This document shows, piece by piece, positions 53,501 through 64,000 of a DNA stretch of 64,000 nt (within the stretch, counting starts at the first letter, position 1; the number at the start of each line of letters is the position of its first letter). Under the pieces are notes generated by a model. It worked only from the letters and a program-made list of their open reading frames with translations. It was not told the DNA's origin and ran no database searches. Both the position numbers and the translations under genes were made by a program. The stretch covers positions 7,736,650-7,800,649 of the forward strand of contig OU744448.1 of NCBI GenBank assembly GCA_916610825.1, written 5' to 3'. Source of the stretch: Haliclystus octoradiatus. Taxonomy: Eukaryota; Cnidaria; Staurozoa; Stauromedusae; Haliclystidae.

Positions 53501-56500
53501 TTATTCAGAACATTTAAGTTATACATAACTTTTTTTCAAAGGACTGATAAGCTGATTTATAAAGGTGATTGCTATAGTAGGTTTGGCTTTAAAGTACTTA
53601 AAAGTATCTTTATGTTTAATATTCTACCAAAAGTGACCTGAAAAACTTTCTTGTGAATTCCTATTTTATATGCAGATTTGTTTTCTGGTGAAAGATTGCC
53701 CCCAAAAAGTGGTTTGGATAGATCTCACTGAGTTTAAAGCAAAACAAATCTGCACTTTACAATTTTGAAAAAATATATTTAAATTGTATACTACAGTAAT
53801 AATAATATATCTATCATCACACTGTATCATCTACCGCTAGATAAACATAACTTTTATTATGAAATTGTATACTATTAGCACTACCAACACCAAAACCATG
53901 AAAATGCCATGAAAGTGAACATTGTGCAAAAACAATGAAAATGTAAAAAAGCTAAAACCGCAACAATTTTAGGCCACGAAAAAGTTTGAAAACCATAAAA
54001 ATATCCATATTCACGATACTAAAATGTGAAAACGCAATGAAATTTCACGATTTTTGTTACAGTTTTGGTGTCAGTAGTGTAATATTACAACTTCACTAAA
54101 AATAGCCACACAAAGTTGTAAACTAGGCATACATGAGTGTATTGTACAGGGGGTAAAACTAACACATGAGTGATTAGATAGTTACAAATTAGGGTTTCAT
54201 TAAACTAATGCGTCATGTCATTATGTAAGGTAAGAAGAGGTCACACTTACAGCACTTTTTGCTTCTTCCATTTGTCGCAATGATGATTGTTTCTTTAATT
54301 GGAAATGTTTTCCTTCTTTTTTATACGTCATTTGAAGCCATTGTTGCAAAATATGTGGACTCTTGATAGCAAGAATCTCTGCTTCTGTTTCAACCTTTGC
54401 AAGAGCACGCTTTGTTTCTTGTAGCTCCCTTTCAAGAAGCTGCACATCAACTTGATCCATATTTTGGAGTTGTCGTTCACGGTGGAGACGAGCAGCTTCA
54501 TGCTACACATATAAAAAGCAATAAATTTAAAAAAAAAAAAATTATATTACATAAAAACAACATATTATTCAAAGAGTGGTAGGCTTACTTTAGCAGATGA
54601 TATTTCCTCTTTCAGTTTCGATTCCATTTCTATTTTTTTCCTTTGTGCTAATAATTGTTCTTCCTCAGCATTGGCAAGCCTTTAGAATAAAGTAAACATT
54701 GAACAAGCTATTTGAATGACCAGCAACTGATGAATAGGTAGGTATAGACGAAATCTTGCACATTACGCATAGTTACAGGATCATAATTCGTAATTGCATC
54801 TAATTTTATTAAGACTAGGTAAATTCTGACCTCAACATGTTACAGAACGAAGGCCATCTCTGATTATTAACAATTAATGGAAAAAGACACAGATGGCTAT
54901 AAAATCACACAAGAACACACATAACTTAAGGGGTGTTTACATGAGGTGGGCCAGCCCGGCAAGGTGAGGCGACACCTTCAAATGAGATCAACACCCACTA
55001 TTGTTGTCTGTTGTTTTACAGTTGTGCGTTTATATGGTTGCCGGGCTAGCCCACCCAGGTGGGATCCCACCTGGGTGAGACGGAAATTCTCCATATAAAC
55101 ACAGTTTAGTGGGCCAGCCCGGGTCATCGCTTCATCTGTGCAAGCGCTTCAAATAGACGACGTTGAAATTAAATCATTATTTGCAATAAATTTAACATTT
55201 TAGATAAAAACATTGAGATTAATTAAGATTTAATTTATTATTTGCTATTTTCGTTGGAAAACTTGAAAAAATGAAATTGATAAGATGCTTGAAAATCGAG
55301 GCCAGCCCGGTGACTTATGCTGGGCTAAAAGTGGGATGAAACTGACATATAAACAGGCGGCATAAACAGCCCGTCTCACCGTCAACCGGGCTAGCCCGAC
55401 TCATATAAACACCCCCTTAGTCGACATAAACAGAAAGAGTTGTGTATCAAAATTTGTGAGTAGTGACAAATTCCAAAATAGGTAGTGCATACTTTTCCTG
55501 TAAATCCAGAAGATCTTGTTCTGCTTGTTGAAGGCAATCAACATCCTTCATCATTTGTGCCATTTGATGCTTGGATCTTTTCTTTTCATGTATAGCATAC
55601 CAAGCAGTTGCAGTCGCAAGAAGTAACAGACTCAACAGAATAATATCCTTTAAATATCCACTCTCTGCAAAGAAAAAAAAAGATGTGTCATTAGACTCAT
55701 TAATCAGACATGAAAGCATAAATGTTCAAATAAGACTGAAATATCAAGAAAGTAGATACTGTAGCCTTGTATTGAATTCACAAGAAAACGATAATGACAT
55801 AGTTAGATAATAGTATATTTTCAAGGCCTATAAACAACTTCATACATCTAAAGCTAATTAGTATACACAAACGACTAGTAAAGTAAAATTTTCGCTGGTG
55901 TTTCTAGAATTTTTTTTCTAATAGTTTATCAAAGTGAAAATGACTGAACTTTGCAAGAGACTCAACACTTTCAATCTATTTTGAATTACCTTACAGTGAT
56001 GCTTTGGCATAAAACACCTCTTAAAAATATAATCAAATACCCAAAACAAATTAACACAAAGTCAAATTGCCAATTCAAAACAGTAGTAAAATATAGTCTT
56101 ACAGTTCAAAGAACATTTGATTATGCAACCTTAAGCCCCGGCCAAATGACTTTTTATTTCGCCAACATTGTTGAATTCAACAAAATCCGATGAATGTTGA
56201 GAAAATGAAAAGTCATTTGGCCACCCTCACCTTTTCGGATTTTGTTGGCTGATGTTGAATTTCGATTTTGAATACATTCAAAAATTTCCTCAACATTCAT
56301 CGGATTTTGTTGAGTTCTATTGTTCTCTATCGATGTTGGCGAAGTGGCCAAATGACTTTTTTTTCCTCAACATTGTTGAATTTTGTTGAAAATATGAACC
56401 TTCCTCTGATTGGTCAACAATGACGTAGCTTGTCTCAGCATTGGTGGGATCGATTGACTAGCTTTCAAGCCTCAAAATACCATCCGCTGTTGACGAAAAT

Positions 56501-59500
56501 GAACTCAACAAAATCCGATGAATGTTGGCGAAAATAAAAAATAATTTGGCCACCCTCAAGATGTTGACCAAAATGAACTCAAGAAAATCCGATGGATGTT
56601 GGCGAAATAAAAAAGTCATTTGGCCGGGGCTTTATACCATTATAAGGCTATACGCCAAAGCAAAGATATTTACACAGATATACCATCTGTCAACATTTAG
56701 ATTACAGGGTGAGAAGTTAAATATAACAACTGTTATACCTATGACGTTTGGACCAAACAGCACAACATCTGCTGCTCGCAATGAAATCTTTTTCTTGTGC
56801 TTTGGATTTGTAATGCCTAGCTGTTTCTGCATGAATCCATTTGCTTCAATTGCAAGACTAGAAAAACAATGCAATACACTTGATGCTTCATTGTGACACT
56901 GACACGTGTGATGATAAACACAAGGGCACACAAATAAAGGTATTGTTTTAAATGAGGGTCTGAGTCTGGGAGGGGCTATAATGATCTACTACAACTTGTA
57001 TAGAATAGGAGTAGGGGGATATGATCTGGCCATGTAACAAATCATTATTTTGTCTAGATTTGACACTGGAAATAAATTGTTTGAAATCCTACTGTGATAA
57101 GAGTGTGTCAGGGCTTGTTGGTGTTGTCTACAAACTCACTTGTTAGGAAAGACAGCTTGGGCAAGCAGTCTAGTTGCTCAAGTAGAAATCAACCAAGCAT
57201 ACAAACAAAGTAGCCTACTAACAGTGAAAAGATTTTTCAATCTGGTTGCATAAAAGTGGAGAGAGATATTTAATGTAGAAAGTACGCTATTTTAGATCAT
57301 TAATTTTTTTTTGTACCATGTGGAGTCTTGGACTTTAAATGCAACTAGTTATGCAAGGTTTAATTTAATGAGTTACACAAGGAAATAAAATGGAATTTGC
57401 AGTGTTTATTTGATCGAAGAGGGTATTTTGATATTGCAGACAACAAAAGATTTCAATTTTGCCACGTTACACCATTTGTCCCTACCCTACGATAGGGTCA
57501 AAGTTTTAATGTATCAGTCAGCCTACTAGCCTACACCCTTCACCGTGCGTGTGGATTGTTGCTTGTTAAGAGAGATTATATTGTATGTTGGAGTATGGGT
57601 CAGATCATAATGCCCTTTTCTAACAAATGCTATTAAAGTAGTACACATTCACAAAACATCAAGTTGGGGAATATGTCAAATTCTTACTGAGGCAAAAGCT
57701 TTCCATCAACTTTATTCCTTGTAAATGCATCAACATATTCAGGAAGCTTAACAGATTTAACAAGCCATGAAACAACCGATTCTTGAGTCCAGTTATGAAC
57801 TGAAAAATAAAACATATAAGATAACTGTTTGTAACGAAAATAAGAATGAAGGTTTGTAACCTTGAAATAAAACCTAATGAGCAAATAATTAGGATTGCAT
57901 AAATTGTATCCAACATATCTTAAATTCAGGATCCGACAGAAGTTAGGATTATGGATCCTAGATCTAATTTGTCAAATGATATAGCACGTTCAGAAGAAAG
58001 TTGAAATTTTCTGAATTATAGGAACGAATTTAATACATGTTTAAAGTAAGTAAATAGTTATAGGCAGAATCTCAAAGAAATGCCTGCATTTTCACTAACA
58101 CTCATACAAATATGAGACGCTTTGTGTCAGAATCAACGATCGGCGAAACATACAATTGTACAGTTTGGCGGAAAGAATTGGGAAATTTATTGAAAATTTA
58201 AACATATTTTAATAAATATAAAAATATAGAGTCAGCCGAAATGAAAACAAATAGAAATTCTAAAACAGATTAAATTCTAAAATAGATAATTAAATAAAAC
58301 AAAATCCAAAATTTTATTGAAATGTATATTCTGATGACACTAGCCTTCATGTGTTCAATAAACATTTCAAGATCATAATGACCTTTTTTCTTGAAAATGT
58401 TATGCAAATAAAAATCTAAAAAGCTGTCAATCTAAATGTCACTCATGAAGTTAAGCCAAAATTGGTTTAATACAAAAAACATTTGCAATCTGATTTTTTT
58501 GTAGACATGTTAAAAAAAGAGAAATAGATACAGATTATGATATGAGAAATCTACATAGTTAATTAGAAGATAGAAATATAATTTGAACGTTTCTCTGTGA
58601 CTAATAAATTTGATGCGATTACTAGCAATCGGGATTTTTCATAATATTCATGTACAGTTAAGTATCTTTTTTGCTATTAAAAATTCTGAAACAGATCAAA
58701 TCTAGCAAACTGCAATTATAGTAGAGCTATACTATCAGATGTATCTACCAAATTGATAACTCTGCATACAACGCCATCTGATATCAGTATTTTTCAAAAC
58801 AAGCTGATCCAACAATTCTAGATCCTGAAAAGCTAGAGAAAATTCAGAAGAAAATGTACAATCTTGTTGAAGATTCCTGAAGAAGAAACCTTTAGTCGAC
58901 GACTGATCTGATATGTACAGTAACATTTATATTTAAAGGGGAAATTTAAATGACCGGTGGGCTGTATGCGCTTAGAGTCACATGTGTGTTGTTTGTATTG
59001 TTTCTGTGTCTGGAACAATGCTGAAACTTGAAATTTGATACCATGCGGAAGCCATGACTGACATTGATCTAAGCGTTATTCAAAATTAAGCTTGTAGCAA
59101 CCGCCGGTCAATGTTGCCCCTTTTAATAACCAGATTAGATTGCATAAATGAATCTTTATCAGATTTATACACAAACATTTTGTTATCCATAGGGCATTCC
59201 CTACCTTCACTTTGCTTCCAAGACGCCCACAGATCTTCTACAGATATTTGACTATCATTGCCATGAAAATGATTATGCCTATTCTTATCTTTAGATTTGA
59301 GTTCATCCATTAGAAACTAGAAGCAAATAATCGAGAGTGAGTACTAATTAAAAAACAGGTAAATAGGACCAGGTGTAAGGACAATAAATTGATGGAAAAT
59401 TATCAAAAAACAAACTCCACTGCGTAGGTTTAATAATTCAAACTGTCTTTCAATGGAGTATTTATATATTTCACTATTTAGAATTTTGATTTAATTAAAC

Positions 59501-61738
59501 TAGAAAATTTAACGGAAAATAACATAATTTTATTTATGTAGGTACTTCCTTCATCATAGTCATATAGAAATATTATCTAGATTCCTTGCTTCCCAGATGC
59601 AAAGATTGTCAAATTCCAGTTATTGAGATTATTTCTTCAAATTCACTGAAATGACCTTTATTAGGGGTAATATGTCAAACAATAGTATTCTCTAAGCAAA
59701 TAAATTAATGTTTTTCTAGATTTTTAAATTCCCATTTCTCATTTACAAAGTTTTATTCAATTAATTAAGGTGACAAATGCTGAGAAAACAATGCTTTAAA
59801 TGGGACTATAAATATACAAGTTAAGGTCAAACATGGACGATGTGAATGGTTTGCGGTTTGGCTAATATTAGGCCACCTTCTGGAAATCTGAGTGTATCTG
59901 GCTCTCCTTGTGGCAAAATTGGGCACGTTGCGGTAACTTAAAACGATGTTCTGATTAAATGACATATTGCCAGGGATGTTCTGATTAAATGACATATTGC
60001 CAGGAAGTGCCATACCAAGGAGATGATGTAGGAGTCAGGTGATTAACACAAGGTCATTCATGTGATAGGGTAAGTGAAAGGTTTAGGGAGTAGCTGAATC
60101 AGTAGGCCTACTGTTTAAGCTAGCTTGCAAGACAGCAGCATCGTCATTTGTCTGACAGTTTTTATTATTAAATTGCAATTTGCTAGTGATTGTTCACTAT
60201 TCGGAATTTGCTAGTGATTGTTCACTATTCGGAATTTGCTAGTGATTGTTCACTATTCAGCTCCATTAATTAATAACTGGTTTGTATTTAATGTTTCCAC
60301 TGACTATCAGTGTGACAGTGCTTAGTTTGGTGCGGATTAACGTACGGTTTCGCTATCGGACGCATTCGCTTTTGGGGAACTCCCACGATCCGCTAACCAA
60401 GCACCAAGGCCAAATGAGTCTATTCCATGGTCGGGTTTAACCCTAACTAATTTTGAAAAATTCCTGTTTCCTTATCAAAAAGTCAATATTTATATCATGT
60501 ACCGGTATACATAAAGAATCACAATTAAAGTCTGCTTGACACAGCCAGCTGTAATTCTATTTCATATACAGTGAAACAAACGGCCACTTCTATACAGTGG
60601 CGGCTCTAACAGTGGGGCAACCGGGGCAACGACCCACCAATAAATTTCGTAAATTACTTCTTTCAACTTTGTAATTATTTAGCTTATAAACCAAATAAAA
60701 TCTCCAATTTTGTCATAAATACAATATTAGTATACAACTAATATTTTCAGCCAAACCTTTTTTATTTTGCGAGGACACGTGCCAGACTCTATAGACAATG
60801 CCCTTCGCCTAATGAATAGACATTAGACACCTATTATATAATACCATGTCGACATTGCGGTTCATTCAAAATGTTCACAATATCCTTTCTACTTCTGACA
60901 AATATGCTTTTGTTTTCCAGGCTTTGACACTTGGTGCGCATGATTGACTATCGCGAAACAATAGCGTTTTGGGGCAGAAAACAGTTTGCCCTATTCACTG
61001 AAGTGAGAAGCATCATTTACAAATATCTATGACAACATCATTCTTGCATCAAATCAATTGTAAACGAAAGGAAAATACATAGAATTACCACAACAGCAAT
61101 TCCACTTACACACAGCCATTTACAGAATTAATTAGAACATTATTATAAAAGCTAAATTAAATACAATATAGATAGTACTATTGTAACATTTAGTAAACAG
61201 TTTAGGAGCTCTTTTTAAATCTGAATTTTACAGAGCATCATACAGTTTATAGGTATGTATGACAATATCAAATTATATAAAATCTTTTGTGAACATTTCA
61301 AGCTTTTATCACGCCACAGATAGGGTTATGACATCTCAAATTTGAAAATTTTTACGGGAGAGCATGCCCATGTATCCCCTAAAAAATTGGGTGCCCTCAT
61401 CAACCCTCCTGCCCCATCAACTATTTATACCGCGAGCCGCCACTGCTTCTATATATCAGCCACCTGTCTAAAGCTTGGTCACTTTTGAAATGTCTAAAGT
61501 AATATTTTCTATTGAATCGACACTGTATGGGAAAGACACCAGAATTAAATGGTTAATTTATCTACCTAGCTGGTTGTTATATACAGGTTTCACTGTCTTA
61601 ATAATCAACTAACCTCAACAGATTCTGAATGGTCAACAGTTCCACTTCTATCATCATCTAGTTGCATATGAATGGCTTTGATAGCTTGATAAGTTATTCT
61701 TTCTTCCTCATTTAATGACTCTTCAATGGTGTTGTTTA
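51407..61738 (-). CDS. STIM1: STIM, ER calcium sensor for store-operated calcium entry (first exon not in view)
   Basis: Nine minus-strand exons: 61738-61614, 59316-59205, 57799-57688, 56857-56739, 55664-55493, 54679-54589, 54502-54251, 52764-52664, 52229-51407; every border is GT/AG and phases join, giving 634 codons plus stop. The N-terminal signal-peptide exon is missing (the first visible exon enters in phase 1). Domains in order: canonical EF-hand DDDRSGTVDHSE in the luminal part; SAM domain from VHNWTQESVVSWLV to DVVLFGPNV; transmembrane helix DIILLSLLLLATATAWYA; coiled coil 1; CAD/SOAR from SPHILQQWLQMTYKKEG through KINKKRSSLLGSF and DEVDHKIL to HRWQQIELQCGFQIV; a Ser/Thr/Asn-rich tail; and a basic C-terminus RSSLMSKFKSK, like the phosphoinositide-binding polybasic end of vertebrate STIM. 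STIM sits in the ER membrane and activates Orai channels on calcium depletion. The introns are crowded with transposons. Confidence 0.93.
52915..52998 (-). repeat. LINE 3' tail copy ending in CAT/ATG microsatellite (copy 1)
   Basis: Minus-strand sense ends TCTGAATAAATGATGGTGATG. Its 80-bp body, with TTATACATAACTTTTTTTCA and GGACTGATAAGCTGATTTAT on the plus strand, recurs nearly unchanged at 53501-53578. Tail-anchored short repeats of this form are usual for 3'-truncated non-LTR elements. Confidence 0.55.
53292..53419. repeat. Copy of the CAGTGAAACCTG repeat family in a STIM intron
   Basis: Left end TA-CTGTGAAACCTGCATATAA and right end ACATTTCACTG, with shared internal phrases such as CAGGTGACTTTTATAC and CCCTGTATAA. 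The right TA flank is not preserved. Confidence 0.55.
53459..53578 (-). repeat. (CAT)n microsatellite with LINE 3' tail (copy 2)
   Basis: About thirteen CAT units at 53461-53500 are followed by the same body as 52915-52998, differing at few positions. On the minus strand the body comes first and the ATG repeat is the 3' tail. Both copies are in the same STIM intron, in the same direction. Confidence 0.6.
53879..54079 (+). repeat. About 200-bp TIR element, CACTACCAACACC family (copy 2)
   Basis: The left end CACTACCAACACCAAAACCA and the right end GTTTTGGTGTCAGTAGTG are imperfect inverted repeats. The body is made of AACCATGAAAATGCCATGAA-type blocks. Inverted counterpart of 18700-18898. Confidence 0.65.
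54929..55416. mobile_element. Harbinger-like non-autonomous element with TTA target duplication (STIM intron)
   Basis: The left end AGGGGTGTTTACATGAG and the right end (other strand) GGGGGTGTTTATATGAG are inverted. TTA flanks both sides (54926-54928 and 55417-55419). The interior repeats GGGCTAGCCC and GGGCCAGCCC several times and has a perfect palindrome CCCAGGTGGGATCCCACCTG at 55052. 488 bp, no transposase. A TWA target is typical of PIF/Harbinger; the assignment is inferred from that. Confidence 0.7.
56134..56631. mobile_element. Harbinger-like palindromic element with TTA target duplication (STIM intron)
   Basis: The left end AGCCCCGGCCAAATGAC and its inverted copy GTCATTTGGCCGGGGCT close a 498-bp unit flanked by TTA at 56131-56133 and 56632-56634. 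Inside, the phrases AACAAAATCCGATGAATGTT and its complement occur at least five times in both directions, so much of the element can self-pair. No protein is encoded. Confidence 0.75.
58113..58342. repeat. MITE, TGTGACGGTTCGTGTC family (copy 2, decayed)
   Basis: The left end TGAGACGCTTTGTGTCAGAA has TA in front. The right end ATTCTGATGACACTA is worn. The interior (CAATTGTACAGTTTGGCGGA, GAAAATTTAAACA, CAAAATCCAAAATTTTATTG) closely matches 62807-63052. It lies in the STIM intron between the SAM exon and its upstream neighbour. Confidence 0.65.
59945..60004 (+). repeat. Two tandem 30-bp units
   Basis: The unit starting GATGTTCTGATTAAATGAC is present twice with no internal difference. It creates an artificial minus-strand frame repeating GNMSFNQNI. 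Confidence 0.85.
60177..60260 (+). repeat. Three tandem 28-bp units
   Basis: The unit AATTTGCTAGTGATTGTTCA followed by CTATTCGG occurs three times in a row, nearly identical, in the large 5' intron of STIM. Recent minisatellite-type expansion. Confidence 0.9.
60569..61595. mobile_element. Older CAGTGAAAC element split by a hAT insertion
   Basis: The left stub CAGTGAAACAAACGGCCACT (TA in front) and the right part, from CAGCCACCTGTC to ACAGGTTTCACTG, make one about 170-bp element of the family at 45485 once the hAT insert and one target copy are removed. Confidence 0.7.
60595..61445. mobile_element. hAT-like non-autonomous element with perfect 8-bp target duplication
   Basis: Both ends read inward CAGTGGCGGCTC (12-bp perfect inverted repeats). 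The flanks are CTTCTATA at 60587-60594 and CTTCTATA at 61446-61453. Length 851 bp, no transposase frame. CAGTG-type termini and 8-bp duplications are the hallmark of hAT transposons. It landed inside the older CAGTGAAAC element, in a STIM intron. Confidence 0.88.
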
Positions 61739-62097
61739 CTGAAATAACAACAAATGGTTATGACAGTAACAACATTGTAACTTTCATCTCGTTAATTTGT
61801 GTTCTGATGCCTATCATACATTTCATTTTCCATGTGTCAAAATTTTAAAATGCGACTGTTTCATCAAACAAAAAATTGCTTGAAATAGTATGACACTCGA
61901 ATTTATGGATGGCTGAATATTGATGCAGTACAGTTCAATAAAGCACCCTGACTAAAACAGAGTTCAAACAATAGAGTTATCACCTTCCAGCTACTCCCCC
62001 TAATTTAGTCCAGCGCAAGCTTTCTGTCAATATTACGCAGACCAGGTTACTAATCATCAAAAAAAGATTTGGGTTTGCCCGCTGGCTAATCCTATAA
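61739..62097. other. Upstream of the first visible STIM exon
   Basis: Intron DNA by inference, since the EF-hand exon needs an upstream donor in phase 1. No signal-peptide exon with a fitting donor was found between here and the window end. Confidence 0.5.
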
Positions 62098-62172
62098 GGA
62101 TTAGCTCATATGGCAGAGCAATCAAACTTCAGATCGGATCATATCTGATCAACTGTGGTTTAAATCCCCCGA
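62098..62172 (+). repeat. tRNA-like sequence, probably a SINE head or tRNA relic
   Basis: GGATTAGCTCATATGGCAGA followed by GCA is a good D-arm/A-box (compare TAGCTCAnnnGGnAGAGCA), and GTGGTTTAAATCCCCC looks like a worn B-box/T-arm. The anticodon arm does not fold cleanly. Confidence 0.35.
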
Positions 62173-62404
62173 AAGTCAACTCAGCTTAAACTTTATCTAA
62201 AAGCATCAAATGAGAACAATCCAATGATGGCGGATGGAATGGTCCAGAGGGAATTTCATTGTGAGTAGCTGCAGCACATTGTTACGCATTGACAATCAAT
62301 GCATATCTGCCATGAATTCTGTTGAAATTGATATGCAGTGTCGCGACTCAGATCAGTAAAGAGCAGTTAACATCATTGAGCTAAGCGAAAAGAGCCACTC
62401 CTCT

Positions 62405-62737
62405 AGAAATAGAGGAGCGGTACGGCTGCCTTCGGTAGGGCGATACAATTATTTATCCTATGATGCTAGAAAAACGTTGATTTTTCTTTCCTTCCAGAAA
62501 TTCATTATCTATTTGAACAGATTTTCATTTCATTCCACATTTTTGTTCATAAAATACCAAGTATAGTTTGATTGTATCTAGATATTGATTTTGAAAGGTT
62601 TTGGTTCAGATGAAGCGCATATTGCTCTTATTTATTTACGAGTTTTGTTGAATTTGAAAATTTTATAAACATTCAACATCTTCACTACGCATTTAAAATA
62701 GAGGAGTGGTACGGGTGCCTTCAGTAGGGCGACACAG
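62405..62737 (+). repeat. Direct repeat pair, ATAGAGGAGYGGTACGG
   Basis: The 39-base phrase ATAGAGGAG(C/T)GGTACGG(C/G) with TGCCTTC(G/A)GTAGGGCGA occurs at 62409-62447 and 62699-62737, about 290 bp apart. It may be the two ends of a small direct-repeat element or duplicated debris. Confidence 0.55.
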
Positions 62738-62806
62738 TCTATATTACTTTTATTTTTTTGCTACACATTAATTTTCCTAGACATATAAGAATAAACACTA
62801 AAAATA

Positions 62807-63052
62807 TGTGACGGTTCGTGTCAGAATCAACAATGGGGGAAAAATCCAATTGTACAGTTTGTTGGTGGAAAGAAGTGGGAAATTCATTGAAAATTTAAAC
62901 AAATTTTAACAAATAAAATGAGATAGAGTCGTCCAAAATGAAAACAAATTGAAGATTTAAAAATAAATTAAAATTCTAAATAAGATAGCCTAATCATACG
63001 AAACAATATCCAAAATTTGATTGAAATGTTGATTCTGACAAGAACTGTCACA
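62807..63052. repeat. MITE, TGTGACGGTTCGTGTC family (copy 3, TA-flanked)
   Basis: The left end TGTGACGGTTCGTGTCAGAA and the right end TTCTGACAAGAACTGTCACA are flanked by TA at 62805-62806 and 63053-63054. 246 bp; the best preserved copy together with 41754-41983. Confidence 0.82.
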
Positions 63053-64000
63053 TATATTAAAAAGAAAAAGTTGGAATTTATACAAACTTGTTATTGTTAC
63101 AATTAGATAAAGATGTTTCAGTCCATGCTGGGGAGCTCCATTGAACTATTTATTGCTTTTGGCGTTCCAACTGGCAGCAGAAGAGGAGGCAGGGGCTCAA
63201 CGAGAACATTTTTCGACGTTTTATGTAATGATTTTGTTAATTGTGATCTCAATAGTGTTGTACATAATCTTAAAGTTTTTAAATCTATGAATGTAAATGT
63301 AATTAAACGTAAGAGGAACGGGTTGTTCAATTGAACAACACCGTCTACAAATATATATATATATATATATATATTTATTGCTTAATTTGAAGCAGCTGGG
63401 AACAGAAGGTTAACCGATAGGCAAATCATCATAGCCAATAAAAGTTAACCATTTAATGCAGAACATTAGATTATAAATCTGGAATAAGTTATTTATAGCA
63501 GAGAGATTTGAAACATGATTGTGATCTAAAACAATCCTATTTTGAGGTTAAACAATAAGTTGATTTTCAAAACATCACTTAAACAAAAACACTGGAAACA
63601 TTATTGGAACAGTTAAAAAATTCCTGTGCGTCGATATTAATAGCGTGATTGTGCCTAACAAATTGCGTAAGGTCATGTTTTACAATATGCGTGTATCCGT
63701 AGGACCCACATGCAATGAGATTTATGTAAATTACAGCATAACTATTAAGGAGACTTGAATTAAATAATATTGGCAATTTCACATTCCTGCAATTTAAATT
63801 TTTTATTAGCCAATGAAATTGCATTGCTTAGTTTGAGTTTGCACATAGAATTTTCAACAGGGAATGCATAGACTTTACTGGATAATAACTGTGTTCACTT
63901 TGAGATCAAGCTTATATCTGTTGGGCGGATTTTATAAGAAGGTTTATAACATTTAATCTAAAGAGAAATCATGACTAAATCAGATATGAAACCATTTGGG
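63053..64000. other. Window end, no gene seen
   Basis: Contains a (TA)n run at about 63350-63374. Frames on both strands at 63113-63334 mirror each other and have no family signal. If STIM intron 1 is long, this is still intron. Confidence 0.4.

Noticed and set aside
59765-60013. 82-codon frame with repeated GNMSFNQNI
   Set aside because: Caused by the 30-bp tandem duplication at 59945-60004.
63113-63334. Mirror-image frames on both strands near the (TA)n run
   Set aside because: Both strands open over the same bases without any family match; suspected chance or a decayed repeat.
61739-64000. Signal-peptide exon of STIM
   Set aside because: Searched on the minus strand for an ATG, hydrophobic run and phase-1 donor; no convincing candidate, so the exon is probably beyond the window.

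Overview
The window is nuclear DNA of an invertebrate animal. Genes are split by spliceosomal introns with GT/AG borders, non-coding DNA is AT-rich and full of transposon debris, and there are clear metazoan families (one STIM gene, one SH2D4-type adaptor, a MADF/BESS protein). I cannot name the species. Gene density and repeat style fit a marine invertebrate, which is inference only.

Layout. Positions 1-22,100 hold no gene I can support. They contain AT-rich intergenic DNA, MITE-like inverted repeats, small tandem duplications and a 3' LINE fragment. Positions 22,210-37,387 hold two secreted, plant-type FAD polyamine oxidases arranged tail to tail (plus-strand copy 22,210-33,964; minus-strand copy 37,387-34,973), with the same two intron positions and phases. 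The second intron of the plus copy, about 8.9 kb, contains a complete minus-strand MADF/BESS gene (30,998-26,248). The second intron of that gene contains a 2,258-bp Ty3/gypsy-type LTR element (26,946-29,203) that has lost reverse transcriptase, RNase H and the integrase core. A LINE relic (31,841-32,745) lies in the same large intron. Positions 39,105-45,053 (minus) hold a six-exon SH2D4A/B-like adaptor. Positions 51,407-61,738 (minus) hold STIM from the EF-hand exon to the stop codon; its first exon is beyond the window or not recognisable. A tRNA-Arg(UCU)-like sequence with a disrupted T-arm lies just downstream of STIM on the other strand.

The STIM introns act as a transposon reservoir: two elements flanked by TTA (Harbinger-like), a hAT-like element with a perfect 8-bp target duplication sitting inside an older element, three copies of one TIR family here and in neighbouring introns, and LINE tails ending in a CAT microsatellite.

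There is no sign that the genes form one pathway. The two oxidases are paralogues; STIM (store-operated calcium entry) and SH2D4 (phosphotyrosine adaptor) are independent housekeeping or signalling genes. The most unusual objects are the internally deleted LTR element with its gag, partial protease and integrase C-terminal reading frames, the three-level nesting of genes around it, and the inverted oxidase pair with strong hairpins between the convergent 3' ends. Exon borders were deduced by reading splice sites and checking that phases join in frame; no transcript evidence was available.
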